Of a stretch of 64,000 bases of DNA, positions 39,381 through 50,602 are shown piece after piece. Position 1 is the first letter of the stretch. Every line of letters begins with the position of its first letter. Origin of the DNA: Mycteria americana (Eukaryota; Chordata; Aves; Ciconiiformes; Ciconiidae); assembly GCF_035582795.1 (NCBI RefSeq), contig NC_134366.1:136548756-136612755 (forward strand), written 5' to 3'. A program made the position numbers and the translations under genes. The notes below the pieces were generated by a model. It saw only the letters and a program-made list of their open reading frames with translations. It had not been told where the DNA came from and ran no database searches.

Positions 39381-39904
39381 GCAAGAGGTCCCTTGCAAAA
39401 TTATCAAAATATCTCCTATATACAATCGTAAAGTGTGTAACACCCCAGCAACCACCATGTTTTCAGTATCTTTAGACACTTGAAGCAGAGGGATACCAGC
39501 CATTAGAAGGGCCCTGATGCCACGCAGGGGACATGGGACCACTGTTTGAGAAAGAGGGAGGTTTCAGTGCTGTGTACTGAAAAGTGACTTCTTCTACATA
39601 AGACAAAACATCACATCCATAAGACAACCAAAATCAGGAACTCAAAGTGGCTTTAACCACCCATTAGCTGGCTCCCATCTATCTATACCAAGGCTATGGG
39701 ATTTCCAGCTTGTAAGGTCTGCATGGCAGGACTAAGATAGCTTGCAGTGAAGCAAGGCACATACTTCACCTCACCTCTCTGAGCTAAATCTATGTTATTA
39801 ATGTAGAAACAGGAATGTACTACATCAATGCTCTTCAATGACTACGTTCTCCCTCCTATCTAGCTACCTTTTGTAGTTATGTTAATAAAACACTAATACT
39901 CTGA

Positions 39905-39989
39905 GAATTTCTTTCATCCAGGCACAAAGTTAGCAAAAGGAGTAGCAATTGCATGGTGATATCCCATGCTCCATTTCAGCCACCTCCTT
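39905..39989 (+). repeat. Unclassified dispersed repeat, copy A
   Basis: An 85-bp segment beginning GAATTTCTTTCATCCAGGCA and ending CATTTCAGCCACCTCCTT matches 41437-41521 without gaps, with about 8 mismatches by eye (roughly 90% identity). Weaker similarity extends about 30 bp to the left (TAGTTATGTTAATAAAACAC against TAGTTAATGAAACTC). I do not recognise the family. Sequence outside does not match, so this is not a large tandem duplication. Confidence 0.85.
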
Positions 39990-41436
39990 CATGTGCATAG
40001 GGGTGAATTGTCGGATGGTGGTGAAGAGACTATTTCCCTGCAATCTCATGAAGTTAGATCTGGTCACACAACCAAATCAAACACAGGCCTGTTCATTATT
40101 GCACAAATACAGAAGGAGAAAGGGACCTTCTAAAGACTGTCAACTGTAGATGGAAATGGAAACTAAATGAAGGAGAACATTTACAATTTGATCAAAACTC
40201 TTACCAATCATCTCGTCTCTTTAAAAAATGCAAAATGCTATTATTTTACCAGGTGCAGGCCATTCCTGTCAAAAACTCACAAAAGTCACCTACATTTTTC
40301 ATTAAGGTTGCTCAAAATCACCCCTGTGGGCCAAGCCAGCCTGAATTAAACCTCAGTGACAAATGTATTCTAATGTTGGAGGGTTAAGTACTGAAGACGG
40401 CCTTTCAGACCACTCAGGTGAGCAGGATTTTTGCCTGAACAAGAACTGAGTAAAGAGATCAAGACTGTTAATGACGGTTATGAAGACGAGCATGCAATTC
40501 TAGTCACGCATAACTTGAAAACTCTAAATTAAATGCATCCAATACTCTATCAGAAAGATTTGTTTTGTTATATGGATGTTTTTCCAAGAAAACTCTCAAC
40601 CATAATTGGTACCAAGATGTGGGTTTGGCAGGTGTATAGAAAACTTCAATTTTTGTCTCTTAATACGTGGTACTAGAGATGGGAAACATTTTTGCCTTCA
40701 TACAGGACCCAGATGGCAAACTGTGAAAGCTTAATTTCAAGAGCATTCGGGCTGACAGCTCTACAAGCAGCAAGCTGAATTTAACTTATGTGATTATGAC
40801 ACATACACAGGACTCTTCAACCAAGTGGTCCAATGCTCTACCTATTAGAGGCATGCCTACGAGATCTGCAAGTGCTGCACAAAAGCCTTTAATGTGCAGA
40901 TCAGGTCTGGATTATGACACTAGAAACCACGCGTGCACGTGCACACAACGTACTTCCACGGACTACCTTGTCAACCAGGACATTAATTCTATTTCTGCTT
41001 TTGCAAGGGGTACCGAAGAGTTTCTACAGTCTCATAGGCAGGATCACTTTTACTCTGTACTTTACCTAACGGGCTTCACTCATGTGTGTTATGCCTTACT
41101 CAACTTCATGCTGGCACACCACCTACTGACAGCCCAGCGTTGCTTTCTGTATCAAGTGTTTCTTAAAATCCTGTCCCTATGTGAGCCCATGAGCTCTGAT
41201 CCTGAGATGTCTGGCTGTGCACACTCAGCGCAGCAGCATTTGTCATGACTCTGAGAAGAGAAGGAATTGAGAAAAAGGGTCTTCAGGCCCCTGGTGATAT
41301 ATCGGTAAAAAATAACAAGCTCACCTGTTCAGCATTTCAAGACAGGCAGTGAAAAACAAATTGTCTCCCAGCTGAATGAGAAGCAAGCAGTCAGACAGCT
41401 TATCAGTAAATAGTTAATGAAACTCTAGTATTCTAA

Positions 41437-41521
41437 GAACTTATTTCATCCAGGCACAAAGTTAGCAAAAGAAGTAATAATTGTATGGTGCTATCCCATT
41501 CTCCATTTCAGCCACCTCCTT
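41437..41521 (+). repeat. Unclassified dispersed repeat, copy B
   Basis: Second copy of the 85-bp segment, same orientation, 1532 bp to the right of copy A, beginning GAACTTATTTCATCCAGGCA. The shared end point (CACCTCCTT) is sharp: the bases after it differ completely between copies. Confidence 0.85.
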
Positions 41522-42404
41522 GTCTCCCAGGTGTCAAGGTCAGTTCAAGTTTCTTTTGATTCCACATTATTTTAAGGTATTTGGTTGTTTTAGTGGTTGT
41601 AGATTTGCAAGAAGATTGTGGTGCACAGACTAGAAATACATTAAAGCACCATCTTTTTTTCCTTTCTGACTTTTCTTTATATACCACTGCTGCACAGCTG
41701 CATAAGGTTAAATTTCTGTCCCTATTTTCAGTAATATTTGATGTTCTTTCCCATGTATTTACTTTGATACTCCATAGGTAGCACCCATGAACCTTATGGG
41801 ATATTCTAAGAGGAAACCATGGCAAGAGTTGATCCTGCTAGTGAAATTAAGAGTGTCTGGAGAGAACTGCCTGCAACTAATGACGCCCATTTCTCCTAAG
41901 TTACAACTGCTTACGTATTAAGTGAACCAAACCTTCCTGAACTTAATAATGCTGGGATTTGACAAATATGCTGCCTCATCCTGTCATCTTTGGCATTATT
42001 TGGGGTACCCTGGTCCACTGACTCTGCCACCTTCAGCAACCCACTGGTAGCTACTTGTCCCCCTCTCTCCCTGACCTCCCATGGCACCTTTGTTTGGTCT
42101 GACCTCTCCAGATCTCAGCCCATCTGTTTTACTTCAACTCACAAAACTTCCTTAAAAACCCTGTTTCTGGAACTTCTGGTGCTAGGAAGATACCAGTGAT
42201 AAAAAAGGAGGGAGAGGCTGTTACATGTCTGACTGACCTAAAGAGCTATGTGACCGTCCTCCTTTTCCTCTGCTCATACCATGAAGGGTACGCAGTCACA
42301 CCAGTGGAACTGGTGTTCCTCAATGCGAAGGTCATCACTTGCCTGTCCCTGTTAGACACTAAATAGCTATTTAGGGTAATAAATGAAGGAATATTTGCTT
42401 AGAA

Positions 42405-42476
42405 GAAGTCTCTAGTGTTGCAGTCTCTTGAAGAGACTAGTCTCTAGAAGTCTCTAGTGTCTCTAATCATCTCTAG
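42405..42476 (+). repeat. Clustered AGTCTCT direct and inverted repeats
   Basis: GAAGTCTCTAGTGT occurs at 42405-42418 and again at 42447-42460. Between them AGTCTCT-TGA-AGAGACT (42422-42438) forms a 7-bp stem with a 3-nt loop. Further TCTCTA units follow. Likely local slippage in a TCTCTAG-rich tract. Confidence 0.8.
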
Positions 42477-42835
42477 GGTCAATTGGAAAGAAGATTAAGG
42501 CTGGTCTGATCCAATTAGAGGGGATTTGAGGAGGAAAAAAAACAAAGCTGTAGATTAACCTTTAACAAGTTCTTAGACACAAGTCTGAGGAATTTATACA
42601 GATTCTGCATAGCTGTACAAGTATGTGTGCATTTTATTATGTGTGGTCTTAGTGGGCACGCTGCTGCAAGGGGCTTTGTCCTCCTACTAACGTTTCCCTG
42701 TTTGGTGTGCGACCATCAGTTCACATGGCACAGGATCCACCAAGCCATCCAACTCCCACTGCAGCTGCATCCAGCCTTGAACATTAACCTCCACATCTAG
42801 GAGGAAAACACAATGATGCCTTAATTTGCCCAGGT

Positions 42836-42915
42836 GGGAGCTGAGGCGTGAAAGGTTTGATGACTTCCCCAAGTCACCCAGGTACAGCAGGGAACAGAGC
42901 CCTGGGACCACCAAC
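42836..42915 (-). mobile_element. MIR-like SINE relic, minus strand
   Basis: The run GGGAGCTGAGGCGTGAAAGG, GATGACTTCCCCAAGTCACC and CAGGGAACAGAGCCCTGGGA follows the antisense MIR core (ACTGAGGC...GTGACTTGCCCAAGGTCAC...GCAGAGCC.GGGA) in order with few gaps. MIR is an ancient tRNA-derived SINE shared by amniotes. The overlapping 81-codon frame on the minus strand is a by-product. Confidence 0.6.
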
Positions 42916-45900
42916 CAAAAATTACTGCTCACAACAACCTACTTTTCTACCTGGAGAGAGAAGCAGCAGTAAGAGTTAATCCTAAAGTAGTACCACAAAG
43001 ACCATCAGCAAGCAGGCCCAAGTTTCTACTGCACAAAGGTGTTGATATTTGTAGAAAAAGCACTCTCTTTACTTCAGTTTTAAGTGTTGCTGATAAAATT
43101 TCATGAAATCGAACCATAACACTTAAACTAATGAAGATCCAGCAGATGTTGAATCTGTGATATTTTATAGCATTGTTTTATTTGGGGAAAGAATCCAGTT
43201 TTGCTAAAATATTAATGAAAAAATGCTCATTTTGCTTCTGGATTCAGTGAATGCCTGTGTTCAATAGTTTGTTCCTGTTTTCAGTTCCCACTGTTGCTTC
43301 TTCATCTTACTAGTAAGATAGCAATAGGCATAAATGAAGAACTAGCAGTCTGTGCGTTGAACTGTTAGATGTATACTGTGAAGAGGACAACACAGAGGCT
43401 GATGTGAATATATTTTTTCCTCTACCAATGTACCCTGGAAGACTGCCCATTTGAAGCTAAACTGAATTCAGACCCCTTAGACTTCCTTTTGATTATGTCC
43501 ATATAAGATGGACAGAAGTCAGCGGAGACTTTCCAAGTCTTGAGCTCCAGACCACAAATCTCATTTTGAACAAAATACCCGAGTGTATTTCTTTGGGTAA
43601 GGCATCTTGGAGGTTTTCATATAATTACTATGTGTGACTTACTATGGAAAAATTAAAAAAAACTCAAACCAAACAAGTATTGCACTATGAAACTCAACCT
43701 AAGTCACTGGATCGCAACCATCTAGACTTGCCGTGAGTCCTTGCCACTTGGGACATTTATAAAGGCTGAGACTGAATTCTCTTTTCTGCCTGACTGCCAG
43801 GAGAAGATCTCTTTTCTGTCCCCACATGCGAAACCTCAACTTCTGTCATCTCCATAACACGCAATCCTGTGCCTGTTTTTTCTGAATCACTCTGCTATAC
43901 ATGCCTCTCTGCTGTTATACATCTGTTGTGGCACAAGCTCATATCCCCACTGTCATTCTCTGAGTCAGTATTTGTACTTCTGTCTCATATTGTGATGAAA
44001 ACATCTCTAGTGGCACTACACTTTAATTGGTATCAAAATATTTGGTAGCATAGTCAGTAACACCCACAACTTTCATTTATTGCTTCTCTGTCTATGGAAT
44101 ATTGGTATCATCATCCACTTTTACATGGCATTATTCTATCTCTATTTTTTATTTCAGTGATGGGACTCCAGTTTTGAGCAGTCCATTCTAGTAATAGGTG
44201 TCAGACCATTTCCAGGGAAGTGTCTAGAGACCTGAGAAGGGTATTTAATCCCACTACGAACATCAGTAGACTTTACACCAACATCTCCAGTTGCACTTAC
44301 AACCAGGGTCAGCAAGTCTGACATGAGGCCAGACAGCACCATATGACAAAGACATTCCTAAAATTACTGTAGGTCGGTCTTCTTGGTCAGCAGCTCTGCC
44401 CACACACCAAGCTGACTTCTGTCGGAACAGTCCCATGAGGGAAATAACACTAACCATGATCGTGTGTCCTGTGTACTACATGCTCCTAGAATATTAAAGC
44501 ATTTACTGCTGTAGTAGTTTGATGAAATTTAACTTTTATCTATATTGCATAGGATATGGTTGTTGACTATGCCCTGGGGGGAGAGCAGGGGAAGTCTATA
44601 AACAGATTGTTGTCTATTCGGGAAAGTCCAGGTAACACGAAGGGCTCTTTGAACTAACACCCATAGCATTTCTCTCTCCTACACACAAATTCATCCACAT
44701 CCACCAAGTCAACTGATCTTTCAGCAAACCATTTTAAATGGGGCCTACAAATGGAAAAAATATTTGGTTCTGCTTGCTGTCTTTTGGAATAAAAGGCATA
44801 CAGGGCACTGTGAAAAAGATCAGTGCATCTCTTCTAAATTAAAATATCTTTTTGGACCTCTTCTACATTGATTGTCTCCATAACAGTGGGGTTAGTTTCC
44901 TCTAATTTCACAATTAATTCCTCTATTATTTGGAGGCTAAGACCAACGGTGTGGAAGGGCAGCACTTTCTGAAGACGCAACTTGGATCTCAAATTTTGGC
45001 TACATTAACCTGGGACCTAACTTTATTTATACCAGCATAGTTAAAGGGTGCAGACCTTTACCTAGGCCTCTCCTTTGCCCCACTCGCCCTTCCACTCACC
45101 CGTGGACCAGCCCCACAGCTGCAGCAGCAGGGAGGCACTTGTAGTGCAGGTACCATTGTGGCAGGGGAATCAGCTCTCCCTGGGAAGGGGCAGGAGCCAG
45201 GCTGCCCTCCCTCCTCCCAGTGCTGGATGAGGCACAACGCAGTCCAAAATAAAAGTAAACATACACAGACCAAACCTGGGCCACTTTTCAGGAAACACTT
45301 TGTTGTGCCTTCCACTAATTCCTCACTTATGTGGATGCTCTTCCAATATGTATTGCCATGAGAAACAGCAGAATAAGTGAAGAGGAGGGGCATTGCTCGC
45401 ATTCCTGTATTTTAAAGGCAACTAGTGGCAAGGGGGCTCCAGGGGCATCGGGTGAAGACCTGTTGCAGAAGACTTAGCAGTGTGCTGTGCAGGTCTGAGA
45501 GCAGAGCACCAGCCTCGGTGACTGCTTATACAAACCAAACCTCCAATCTCCTGGGCAATACCCGAGGTCCGGGCACAAACGCTGCTCTGGAGCTTGGAAC
45601 AAAAGGAATGTCCCTGCTCTGTAACCAAAGCATGACCAAGAAGGGTGGCTCTTCACTTATTGGTGAAGAGCCTGGGCTAAATTCTGATTTCGATTACACC
45701 AGGATCCTCTGCATCCAGGATAAAACTAAGATTTAAGTTAGCCTGTGCTTGCATTGCTGTCAGGTAGATCAGCTCAGGACTTCTGCCACTCAAGCAGGTG
45801 GTACGTGGAGCATAAATATGCAGATATTTACACACGAAGATACAATCCCCAATATCAGTTCAATTTCATGGGTCATTAAGATTGTCTGTAGTGCTGTATA

Positions 45901-46235
45901 TGCAGTTATGAATAAATTAATTGTAAAAAATAAACAGTGATCTTTAGTTAGAGATGAAAACTCACTTCCACAGGAAGCTTTTCTTTAAAAAAAATTAAGT
46001 TTTTTAAAAAACAGCAGTGAGATCCATGCGAGAACAAAGAAAGTGTAATACTCCGTCTCTCACAACCACGCAAAATTCAGCAGCCGAGCGAAAGGATGCA
46101 TTAGAAAAAACAGGAGCTAAAGATGGGGCGGCATCTACTGCCTTGTACCCCCGCCGGGGAAGGCGGCCCGGGGCTCCGGCGGCAGCATCCCCCGCCGGGC
46201 CGCCCCGCCGCCTGCCGCCCGCCCGCCGCCCTCCC

Positions 46236-46305
46236 AACGGCACGCAACGGCACCCAACGGCACCCAACGGCACGCAACGGCACCCAACGGCACCCAACGG
46301 CACGC
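46236..46305 (+). repeat. 10-bp minisatellite, seven units, with a 30-bp higher-order pattern
   Basis: Seven head-to-tail copies of AACGGCACSC. The variable base runs G, C, C, G, C, C, G, so the real repeating block is 30 bp (three units). Because 30 is divisible by three, all six frames stay open across it and give a 10-residue protein repeat on the plus strand (PNGTQRHPTA), which inflates the overlapping open frames. Confidence 0.95.
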
Positions 46306-46369
46306 CCATGCTGCCATCTAGCGCGCCCGCCCCGCCGCACACGCTGCCGCCGCCGCCGCCGCGGCTCCT

Positions 46370-46400
46370 CCCGCCCGGCCCAGCCCCGCCCCGCCCCGCC
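46370..46400 (-). other. Potential G-quadruplex on the minus strand
   Basis: The plus strand has successive C runs (CCC, CCC, CCC, CCCC, CCCC, CCCC) separated by one to three bases, so the minus strand carries more than four G runs of three or more with short loops. That meets the usual quadruplex pattern. Formation in the cell is inference. Confidence 0.6.
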
Positions 46401-46439
46401 TCGCCCAGCGCCTCCCGCCCGCCGCGGGCGCGCTCCACC

Positions 46440-46730
46440 CGCGTCCGGGCAGTAACGAGAACAGGAGCATATTTGTTAGGAATTAATTGGCATTCCTTCA
46501 TGCTTAATTTGCAGGGGGATTTTCTGACATGGCTTCCTTAAGCGGGCAGTATCAGCTGCTGGCTAGGAGGGAATAACCATGTTTAACAGCGTTGCCACGG
46601 CCTGGGCCTACAGTTCCTATGTTCGATACAGGTAACCCAATAAATAGTAACGGGAATGAGCGCAGACCGCAGCAGCCGAGAGAAGAGCAAAGACCTGAGG
46701 TACGGTAAAAGTGGAGTTTCTTCCCATGGA
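46440..46730 (+). other. AT-rich flank of the CpG island with possible first-exon donor
   Basis: Immediately right of the island the sequence changes to TTAGGAATTAATTGGCATTC and TTCATGCTTAATTTGCAGGG, which carries homeodomain-like cores. Further on, AAGAGCAAAGACCTGAG is followed by GTACGGTAAAAG near 46700, a usable 5' splice site on the plus strand. If the island is a rightward promoter this could be the end of a first exon. There is no supporting downstream exon that I can identify. Confidence 0.2.
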
Positions 46731-49675
46731 GCACGAGATCTGCGTGGCCAGGCAGGCAATTAAAAGTCCTTTTAAAATAAGGGCAAAAAGACACGTTAGG
46801 ACTCCAAAGGCTGAATCAGAAGCTCGTAGTGAAAGCGCATCGGGGGAAGGTGTTGCTGCGAGCACCTGGTTATGTGGGAACTCGGCCGATCCCGCCTTCC
46901 CTTTGCTCCTTGACACAGGTGGTGGGAGCACGGTCAGTGAAATGGAGGCTGAGCCTCAAGTCCAGGCAGCGCTGCGGGTTCAGAGGCCCGGCAGAGGAGG
47001 AAACCACCCGTTCTCCACCACACAACCAGGGCAGGACTTTCCCCTTTTCATCAGAACTGCAGGATTAGCTCATAAAAAAGTGCCTCCTTAGAAACTTCAT
47101 AACATTTAAACAGTTGTAAACCACTAAGTAGCAGCTTGGGAATAAGGCCAGATCAGCACCTACCAAAAATACGTGGACTGGTAGTAGTACAAGGCAGGAG
47201 TCCTTACTGTCGGCGCTGGTGGATTGCACTAGCAGCCACCCAGGTCCCTAGCAGAGGGAGATACCAGTACTTTGAAACACAAAATACAGGAGTTTCTGAC
47301 ATCCCACATTTTAGTTTATACAAGAATCATCAAGGAGGGGAGATGATACAGCCTCTCTTCATAATCTTCACATCTCAGAAACAACTTTTTGCAATTCCCT
47401 AAGATGCGTGGGATAAGATTTGCTACCAGACCCCTCCGCATCCGTGCCTTTACATCCATGCTGCTCAGTCAAGTACCTCTGACTTGATGCAAGCACTTCA
47501 CTTGACCAAATCCCAAAAAAGCAGAGAGAAACTCTCTGCCTGTTACCCTGCTTTGCCTGGTTGAAAAGTGAGATGCAGAGTTATGGTAAGCAAAGCAGAA
47601 AAATAAAAATACAGAAGACCCTGAATGCTTCACAAAACCCCTGAGCCAGGGAAACAGGAAAAGGTAGCATGAAACAGCAGAAAGATCACCAGAATAAAAC
47701 GGGGACCAGTGAGGAAGTGGGTGAATCAGCAAAGTAAGAGGAAGGGTGGAAAGCTGTTTTAATCTTGTTACAGGCTTCGGTTGGTTTGCTTTGTTTTGTT
47801 TTTCTCATGCTTGCTTTTGCAAAGCCCTGGTTTGTAAGGGAAGCAATTCTACAAAGTCTCAATTTTCATTAAAAAAACAAACATCCCTAATCCTCACAGC
47901 TGCAGAGAGGGTGGGAAAAAAGCTTAGAACTGCACTCTAGCGTACCCAAACGGCTGGCGAAAACGAGCAAGAAACAAAAGGATTGGTTTTAAATCCTCAG
48001 GGAATCTAAATCCAGTTCATGGTGGGACTTTGTTAACTACAACTTCATATTTAGTATTACCAGGACTGAATGGATGGAAGAGTACAATGATGACGACAAC
48101 ACAACGAGTATTGTAATAAGAGCAAAAGAAAGGAGCAAAATGTGCAGTAGAGGAAGCAGGTTTGCCCAAAAGAAAATGCCTACTTACCTGCTTAAGGATC
48201 TCACACGCTGCGCTGATCGATGCTGGAGCAAGATGAGAAGTCCAGATGTAACAGTATTGGATTTATTTAGCTCTGTGAAGGGGACTGTTAAGTTTAAGTG
48301 TCTGGAGTTGAGGTCCCAAACAGTGAGCAGCTCAGGTCCAGAAACCAAAACCAGTTTCCCTGCCTTACTGCTGATCAGCCCAGTGTTTTACAGGATGGCC
48401 CAGCAAGAAGCACTGCACAATTTTGGTGGGGGTCCAGTTTGCTGAACAGCTCTCCCCTTCATAGGGGAGCAATTTGTTTCTCAGTTTTTCATTTTGATGT
48501 CTCACACAGCAACTTAGCACTTTCTTTGTATAAACAGCTACCTTCATCCTCTTTATATTCTTTTATAATGCTCGGGTTTAGAGAGTGGAGGCCCCCGGTT
48601 ATGCTGGAATTCAGTTATGTTGTAGGACAGTCCTAGCTGTATACTACAGGAAAAAGAAGAGAGAAAACTCCTGTACAGAGGCCAGTAGCGGTAATTTCTG
48701 AAGAAAAGCTGGTGCAAGGAACAATCGCTAATAACCAAATGGTTTATTCAGAGTTGTAACTCTTTCCCTTGCCAGATTTAAGGGCCAGCCCCAGAAAGGT
48801 ATGAGGGAAGTATGTTCTTGCCAAGTTAACACAGTAATCTTGGCAAGTAGAAAAGACTACTCATGAAGCAGCGATTGCTTTGGGGTATTAATGTGGCACT
48901 CTGAACACTACTAACAATTAAGATATGGGTTATAAGAGTTGAGTCTTAGAAAAGGGAGACCACATTACCCATGGACAAATTAAAACCATTTTTACAAGAT
49001 TTATTTCTATCGAAGAAAGTTTCCCACTAATAGCAGTGGAAGATGTTGATGAGCTCGCAGACTTCTTCTTTAAAATCAGCTTAAGGACAACATTGCAATC
49101 ACAACAGCATTATGTGGGGGCATTTTTGTCAGCATTGACAATTTTTATCCTGTACAAATGGTGGTGTTTAACAAAGACATATGTTTACACAGATGGAGGA
49201 GGGAGGTTGTAGTAATGGTGTGATTGAAAGTAAATTGGATTGGTTGAGTAGCTGATGCCAGCTGCCGTTTCAGTCTAGGAGTAGGTGGGTACTCGAGATG
49301 GGCTGTAGTCGCCGGGACCACATATTGAAAATTTGCTGGGTACTTGTTATCGTCCATTTAGGTGATCCCAAAATCATCACTCAGCAGCTGCCATAAGCCC
49401 CAGAAGTGCTTTAGCTACAGCTTTTGCTGCTGCTCCATTTGGCTAAGCGAGGAGGTTGCTTCCTGAGGAAGCCTTTCACAGGCCCCGCACGGCACAGAGA
49501 GCTGGCTCGGGGCTCAGGATTCAGCAGGACATTTTGGGTTTGGGTGTTCCCATCCTCAAGGAAACACATAAAATGTTCACTGGTGGCATTTAAGCACAAA
49601 GCGTTTTAGAGGTGGGTACACAGGTGAAGGCCAGACTTGAGTATCCTTACAGCTCTCCAAAGGGAGAATTTGTTT
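46731..49675. other. Intergenic, nothing recognisable
   Basis: Between the CpG island and the nested CR1 pair. Frames at 46711-47091 and 48074-48636 have no recognisable domain or splice support. Confidence 0.55.
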
Positions 49676-49755
49676 AGAATCATAGAATAGTGTGGGTTGG
49701 AAGGGACCTTTAAAGGTCATCTAGTCCAACTCCCCTGCAATGAGCAGGGACATCT

Positions 49756-50364
49756 GAAAATGACAAGGGTCAATGACGAGGACAATGGTTCATCCAGCTT
49801 GGAGGTGTGGCTGAGGTTAAGTCGGCCTACGCCCTACGTCAAAACTGCTTCCATAAAGAAAAAAAGACAGGTCATTCTCATAGGAGACTCCCTTCTGAAG
49901 GGAACAGAAGGCTCGATATGCAGACCAGACCCACTTCTTAGGGAAGTCTGCTGCCTCCCTGGGGCCTGGGTTAAAGGTGTGAAGAGAAAACTTCCTACCT
50001 TGGTACAGCCCTCAGATTAATATCCATTATTGATTTTTCAGGTAGGCAGCGCTGAAGTTGCAACAACAAGTCCGAGGGCAATCAAGAGAGACTTCAGGGC
50101 CTTGGGATGACTGGTTAAGGGGTCAGGAGCACAAGGAGTGTTCTCCTCTATCCTTCCAGTTGCAGGGAATGATGAGGGAAGAATCAGGAAGAGCCAGCAG
50201 GTCAATTCCTGGCTCTGAGCCTGGTATCACCGGCAGAATTTTGGGTTTTTTGATCATGGGTCGGTCTATATGACATCAGGCCTGCTGGTACACACCTGCC
50301 TCAAAGGGGGAAAAGGATCTTTTCACAGGAGTTAGCAGGGCTCATTGAAAGAGCTTTAAACTAG
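49756..50364 (+). pseudogene. CR1 ORF1 remnant with SGNH/GDSL esterase-like domain
   Basis: The reading frame at the start encodes a linker and then KKKRQVILIGDSLLKGTEG, the block-I serine motif of the esterase domain found in ORF1 of CR1 elements (GDSLL at 49883-49897). It continues with REVCCLPGAWVK and a KLPTLVQPSD segment, then is broken by a stop near 50018. Further esterase pieces appear in shifted frames: KRDFRALG near 50079-50105, FFDHG near 50246-50260, and THL...GKRIFSQELAGLIERALN ending in TAG at 50362-50364. The catalytic-region His is still present, but the Asp that normally precedes it two or three residues upstream is missing, apparently by a small deletion. In the family this domain is thought to act on lipids or assist the RNP; here it is dead. 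Confidence 0.8.
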
Positions 50365-50602
50365 ATTTGAAGGGGGAAAGGGATAAAACCAGTCTCGCTA
50401 GAGATAAGTGTGAGGGCAGCACACCAATGTTTGAGGGACAGTGTGCTAGTGAGGTCCTTCGGTCTGCTGTCTCAGTGGAGGTAGGGGATGGAGATCCATG
50501 CAGCAGCAAAGATGCAAGGGTTATGGATGTGTTAGAAACCACGGAAGCACCTGAGAATGGTCACATAGGAATTAAGGCTTCTCCCTCCAACAAGGATGAA
50601 CA

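Larger units (their letters stand above)
37016..46129. other. Intergenic, no gene seen apart from listed repeats
   Basis: The 152-codon plus-strand frame at 40790-41248 lies between the two copies of the unclassified 85-bp repeat. I do not recognise it and it lacks domain features. The GC-richer patch at 45060-45240 gives chance frames on the minus strand. Confidence 0.55.
46130..46460. promoter_or_regulatory. CpG island in the ARMC1 3' flank
   Basis: This interval is dominated by G and C and by CpG dinucleotides, in sharp contrast to the AT-rich surroundings. It contains GC boxes (CCGCCC/CCCGCC) repeatedly, (GCC)5 at 46346-46360, a 10-bp minisatellite and a C-run cluster. CpG islands of this kind usually mark promoters. 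No exon of a known gene is recognisable; the long frames on both strands here (46017-46541 plus, 46004-46501 minus) are Pro/Arg/Gly/Ala-rich and explained by lack of stops in GC-rich DNA. The direction of any transcription is not evident. Confidence 0.75.

Noticed and set aside
40790..41248. 152-codon plus-strand frame between the two 85-bp repeats
   Set aside because: Mixed composition with no domain; most likely a chance frame, though its position between repeat copies is noted in the findings.
46004..46541. Long Pro/Arg/Gly-rich open frames on both strands (174 and 165 codons)
   Set aside because: They overlap the CpG island and the 30-bp-periodic minisatellite, where stop codons are rare in every frame. 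Frames open on both strands, low-complexity translation and no domain argue against a gene.
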